Shown here piece by piece: positions 14,132-15,316 of a stretch of DNA of 15,316 bases; the stretch's first letter is position 1, and every line of letters starts with the position of its first letter. The notes under the pieces were generated by a model. It was not told where the DNA came from. It worked only from the letters and a program-made list of their open reading frames with translations, and made no database searches. The translations under genes and the position numbers were made by a program. The stretch comes from CAZJQD01 sp964548165 [NCBI: uncultured bacterium]. Lineage in GTDB: Bacteria; UBA8481. The DNA lies in the NCBI GenBank assembly GCA_964548165.1, contig CAZJQD010000068.1:1-15316 (forward strand), in the 5' to 3' direction.

Positions 14132-15316
14132 TCAGCGCAGGTGCGTGTTGATCTCGCCCGCCATCCGCTCGAAGAAGTGCCCGCCTTCGACCAGCTCGGA
14201 GCGCGCGATCGTCCACTGCAGGCTCTTGGCGATCGCGAAACCCCGCTGGATATCGACGCGAACGATGAGCTGGTCGCCGCGCGTCCAATACTCGCCCATC
14301 ACGAAGTAGTCCGTTGAGCCCGCGCCGGCCGCCCAATTGCCGGTCTGCTGCCAGCGGCGTTGCAGCTCTCGGGCGAAGAGCGCCTGGTACTGGCGCGCGT
14401 CCTCGCCGCCGCTACGCATGGCGAAATTCTGGGTGAAGACCTTCTTCCAGGCGGGAGGCGCGGCCGGGGGCGTTGACGGCGCCGCACTGGCGCCACGAGA
14501 AGCTGTCGTCGGGGTCACCCCGCGGCCCGTGTTGCGGGCCGGCGTTGACGACGCCGAGGTTGACGCCGTCGTCGACGGAGTCGCCGCATTCGTGGCCGCG
14601 GTCACGGTCGTAGCCGTGGATGAGGCGACGGGCGTGGCATTGTAGGCAGCCTGGCGGTTCGCCTCGGCGGCGACGGCGGCGTTCTCGCCCTGGGTGCCGC
14701 GCGTCTCGGGTGCCGCGGGATTCTGAGGCGCATAGCTGACCTGGACCTCCGGGCGCGACGGCGCCTGGCCGGATCGCGCGCGCGCCGCCGCAAGCTCGCG
14801 CTGAGCCTCCTCCCAGGTCGAACGAGCCTCCGCATCGCGCGTCCGAAGTTCCCCCTGCTCGGGCGCCAAGGGCGCCTGGGTCGCGGCAGGTGCGCCGGCC
14901 GCCATGCGGGCCGCGGCGGCTCGGTGTTCTTCCTCGCGGCGCGCCGCCTCGCGACGAGCCTCCTCCTGGGCCACAGCTTCTCGTTCCGCCGCCTCTCGAA
15001 CCGCGGCCTCGCGGGCCGCGGCATCCCGGGCGGCTACCTCGGCCCGCTCCCGGGCCGCCGCTTCCTGGGCCGCCGCCTCGCGAGCCGCCGCCTGGCGAAC
15101 CGCCTCCTCCTGCGCGGCCGCCTCCCGGGCCGCGGCCTCGCGAGCGGCAGCCTCGCGCGCCGCCGCAACCCGCTCCGCTTCCGCGCGCGCCTCGGCATCC
15201 GCGGCCGCGCGAGCGTTGTCATCCGCCACCACGGCGTCGACGGTACGGCGAAGTTCCGCATCACTGATCGGTCGCACGGCGGGCTCGGAGGCCCCGGCCG
15301 GCGACGTCGCACCGGA
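14132..15316 (-). CDS. Ala/Glu/Arg-rich helical protein with FlgO/TolB-N-like C-terminal domain, 5'-truncated
   Basis: The frame is open to the window end, so the true start lies outside; 394 residues are visible and the GTG at 15277 is probably internal. After a short stretch (PISDAELRRTVDAVV) comes a 100-residue tract built on an AAARE-like 5-residue period, likely one long charged helix. A Ser/Thr/Ala/Pro-rich low-complexity linker follows. The last about 105 residues (14135-14450) form a folded domain: WKKVFTQNF, then STDYFVMGEYWTRGDQLIVRVDI and FFERMAGEINTHLR. This resembles the FlgO/TolB-N/CsgG-type fold, where a strand pair reading 'GxY..xGDxLxVxxxI' is followed by a helix ending the domain. 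That family is often found in the periplasm or attached to kinases and cyclases. The N-terminus off window could be a kinase or membrane anchor; this cannot be seen. The function is unknown. Confidence 0.8.
   Translation of the reverse strand, partial: SGATSPAGASEPAVRPISDAELRRTVDAVVADDNARAAADAEARAEAERVAAAREAAAREAAAREAAAQEEAVRQAAAREAAAQEAAARERAEVAARDAAAREAAVREAAEREAVAQEEARREAARREEEHRAAAARMAAGAPAATQAPLAPEQGELRTRDAEARSTWEEAQRELAAARARSGQAPSRPEVQVSYAPQNPAAPETRGTQGENAAVAAEANRQAAYNATPVASSTATTVTAATNAATPSTTASTSASSTPARNTGRGVTPTTASRGASAAPSTPPAAPPAWKKVFTQNFAMRSGGEDARQYQALFARELQRRWQQTGNWAAGAGSTDYFVMGEYWTRGDQLIVRVDIQRGFAIAKSLQWTIARSELVEGGHFFERMAGEINTHLR
14894..15214. repeat. Degenerate 15-bp-period repeat tract encoding AAARE units
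   Basis: Within the C-terminal gene of the window, codons alternate between Ala runs and Arg/Glu or Gln/Glu pairs with a 5-residue (15-bp) period, giving many near copies of AAARE. The copies differ at synonymous and some coding positions, so the tract is old or under selection for the helix rather than freshly expanded. Confidence 0.8.

Noticed and set aside
14890-15267. Pro/Arg-rich plus-strand open frame opposite the Ala-rich repeat
   Set aside because: It is the antisense reading of the AAARE repeat tract, which explains its repetitive proline-rich product.
15275-15277. GTG as the start of the last gene
   Set aside because: The frame continues in phase to the window end without a stop, and no ribosome site or -10 hexamer precedes this codon.

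Overview
This window is a GC-rich bacterial chromosome segment packed with genes on both strands. It has eleven protein genes, two of them cut by the window edges, and no gap longer than about 130 bp. I see no tRNA, rRNA, CRISPR array, transposase or integrase. Two predicted lipoproteins with lipoboxes suggest a diderm (outer-membrane) bacterium. The combination of a DUF3686-type AAA+ ATPase, PilZ plus GYF_2-like domains, a lipoprotein peroxiredoxin and GluQRS would fit a myxobacterial, planctomycete, acidobacterial or uncultured FCB-like lineage. The sequence alone does not settle the phylum.

Layout. Bases 1-5683 (+) hold a two-gene cassette: the C-terminal 1329 residues of a very large DUF3686/AAA+ ATPase (the 'DNA repair ATPase' annotation class), then, 4 bp later, a 562-residue protein of unknown function whose C-terminal half looks to me like a diverged beta-carbonic-anhydrase fold. 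Bases 5657-7740 (-) hold a GAF-like/GGDEF signalling protein with non-canonical active-site residues, coupled by a 4-bp GTGA overlap to the tRNA-modifying enzyme GluQRS. Bases 7844-8764 (+) encode a rhomboid protease with a long soluble insert, convergent with a dipeptide epimerase of the enolase superfamily (8772-9875, -). Bases 9964-12797 (+) hold a tail-anchored protein built from two tandem PilZ-like/GYF_2-like modules, coupled by ATGA to an MFS transporter. Bases 12794-15316 (-) hold a lipoprotein BCP-type peroxiredoxin, a lipoprotein with a carbohydrate-binding-like beta domain, and the C-terminal part of an Ala/Glu/Arg-rich helical protein ending in a FlgO/TolB-N-like domain.

The most unusual regional pattern is in the promoters. 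Four genes have a clear TANNNT -10 hexamer ending 6-7 nt before the chosen start codon (TAGAAT, TATACT, TATGCT, TATGAT), and a fifth has the weaker CATAAT. This is the geometry of leaderless transcripts. By contrast, the peroxiredoxin has a classical Shine-Dalgarno site.

Best leads: the ATPase plus beta-CA-like protein cassette; the GGDEF protein, which has Asn at the guanine-recognition position (PleD D344 equivalent) and GGEKF instead of GGEEF; and the duplicated PilZ/GYF_2 protein, in which both PilZ-like copies replace the DxSxxG motif with GLNExG. The c-di-GMP-type signalling link between the last two is inference.
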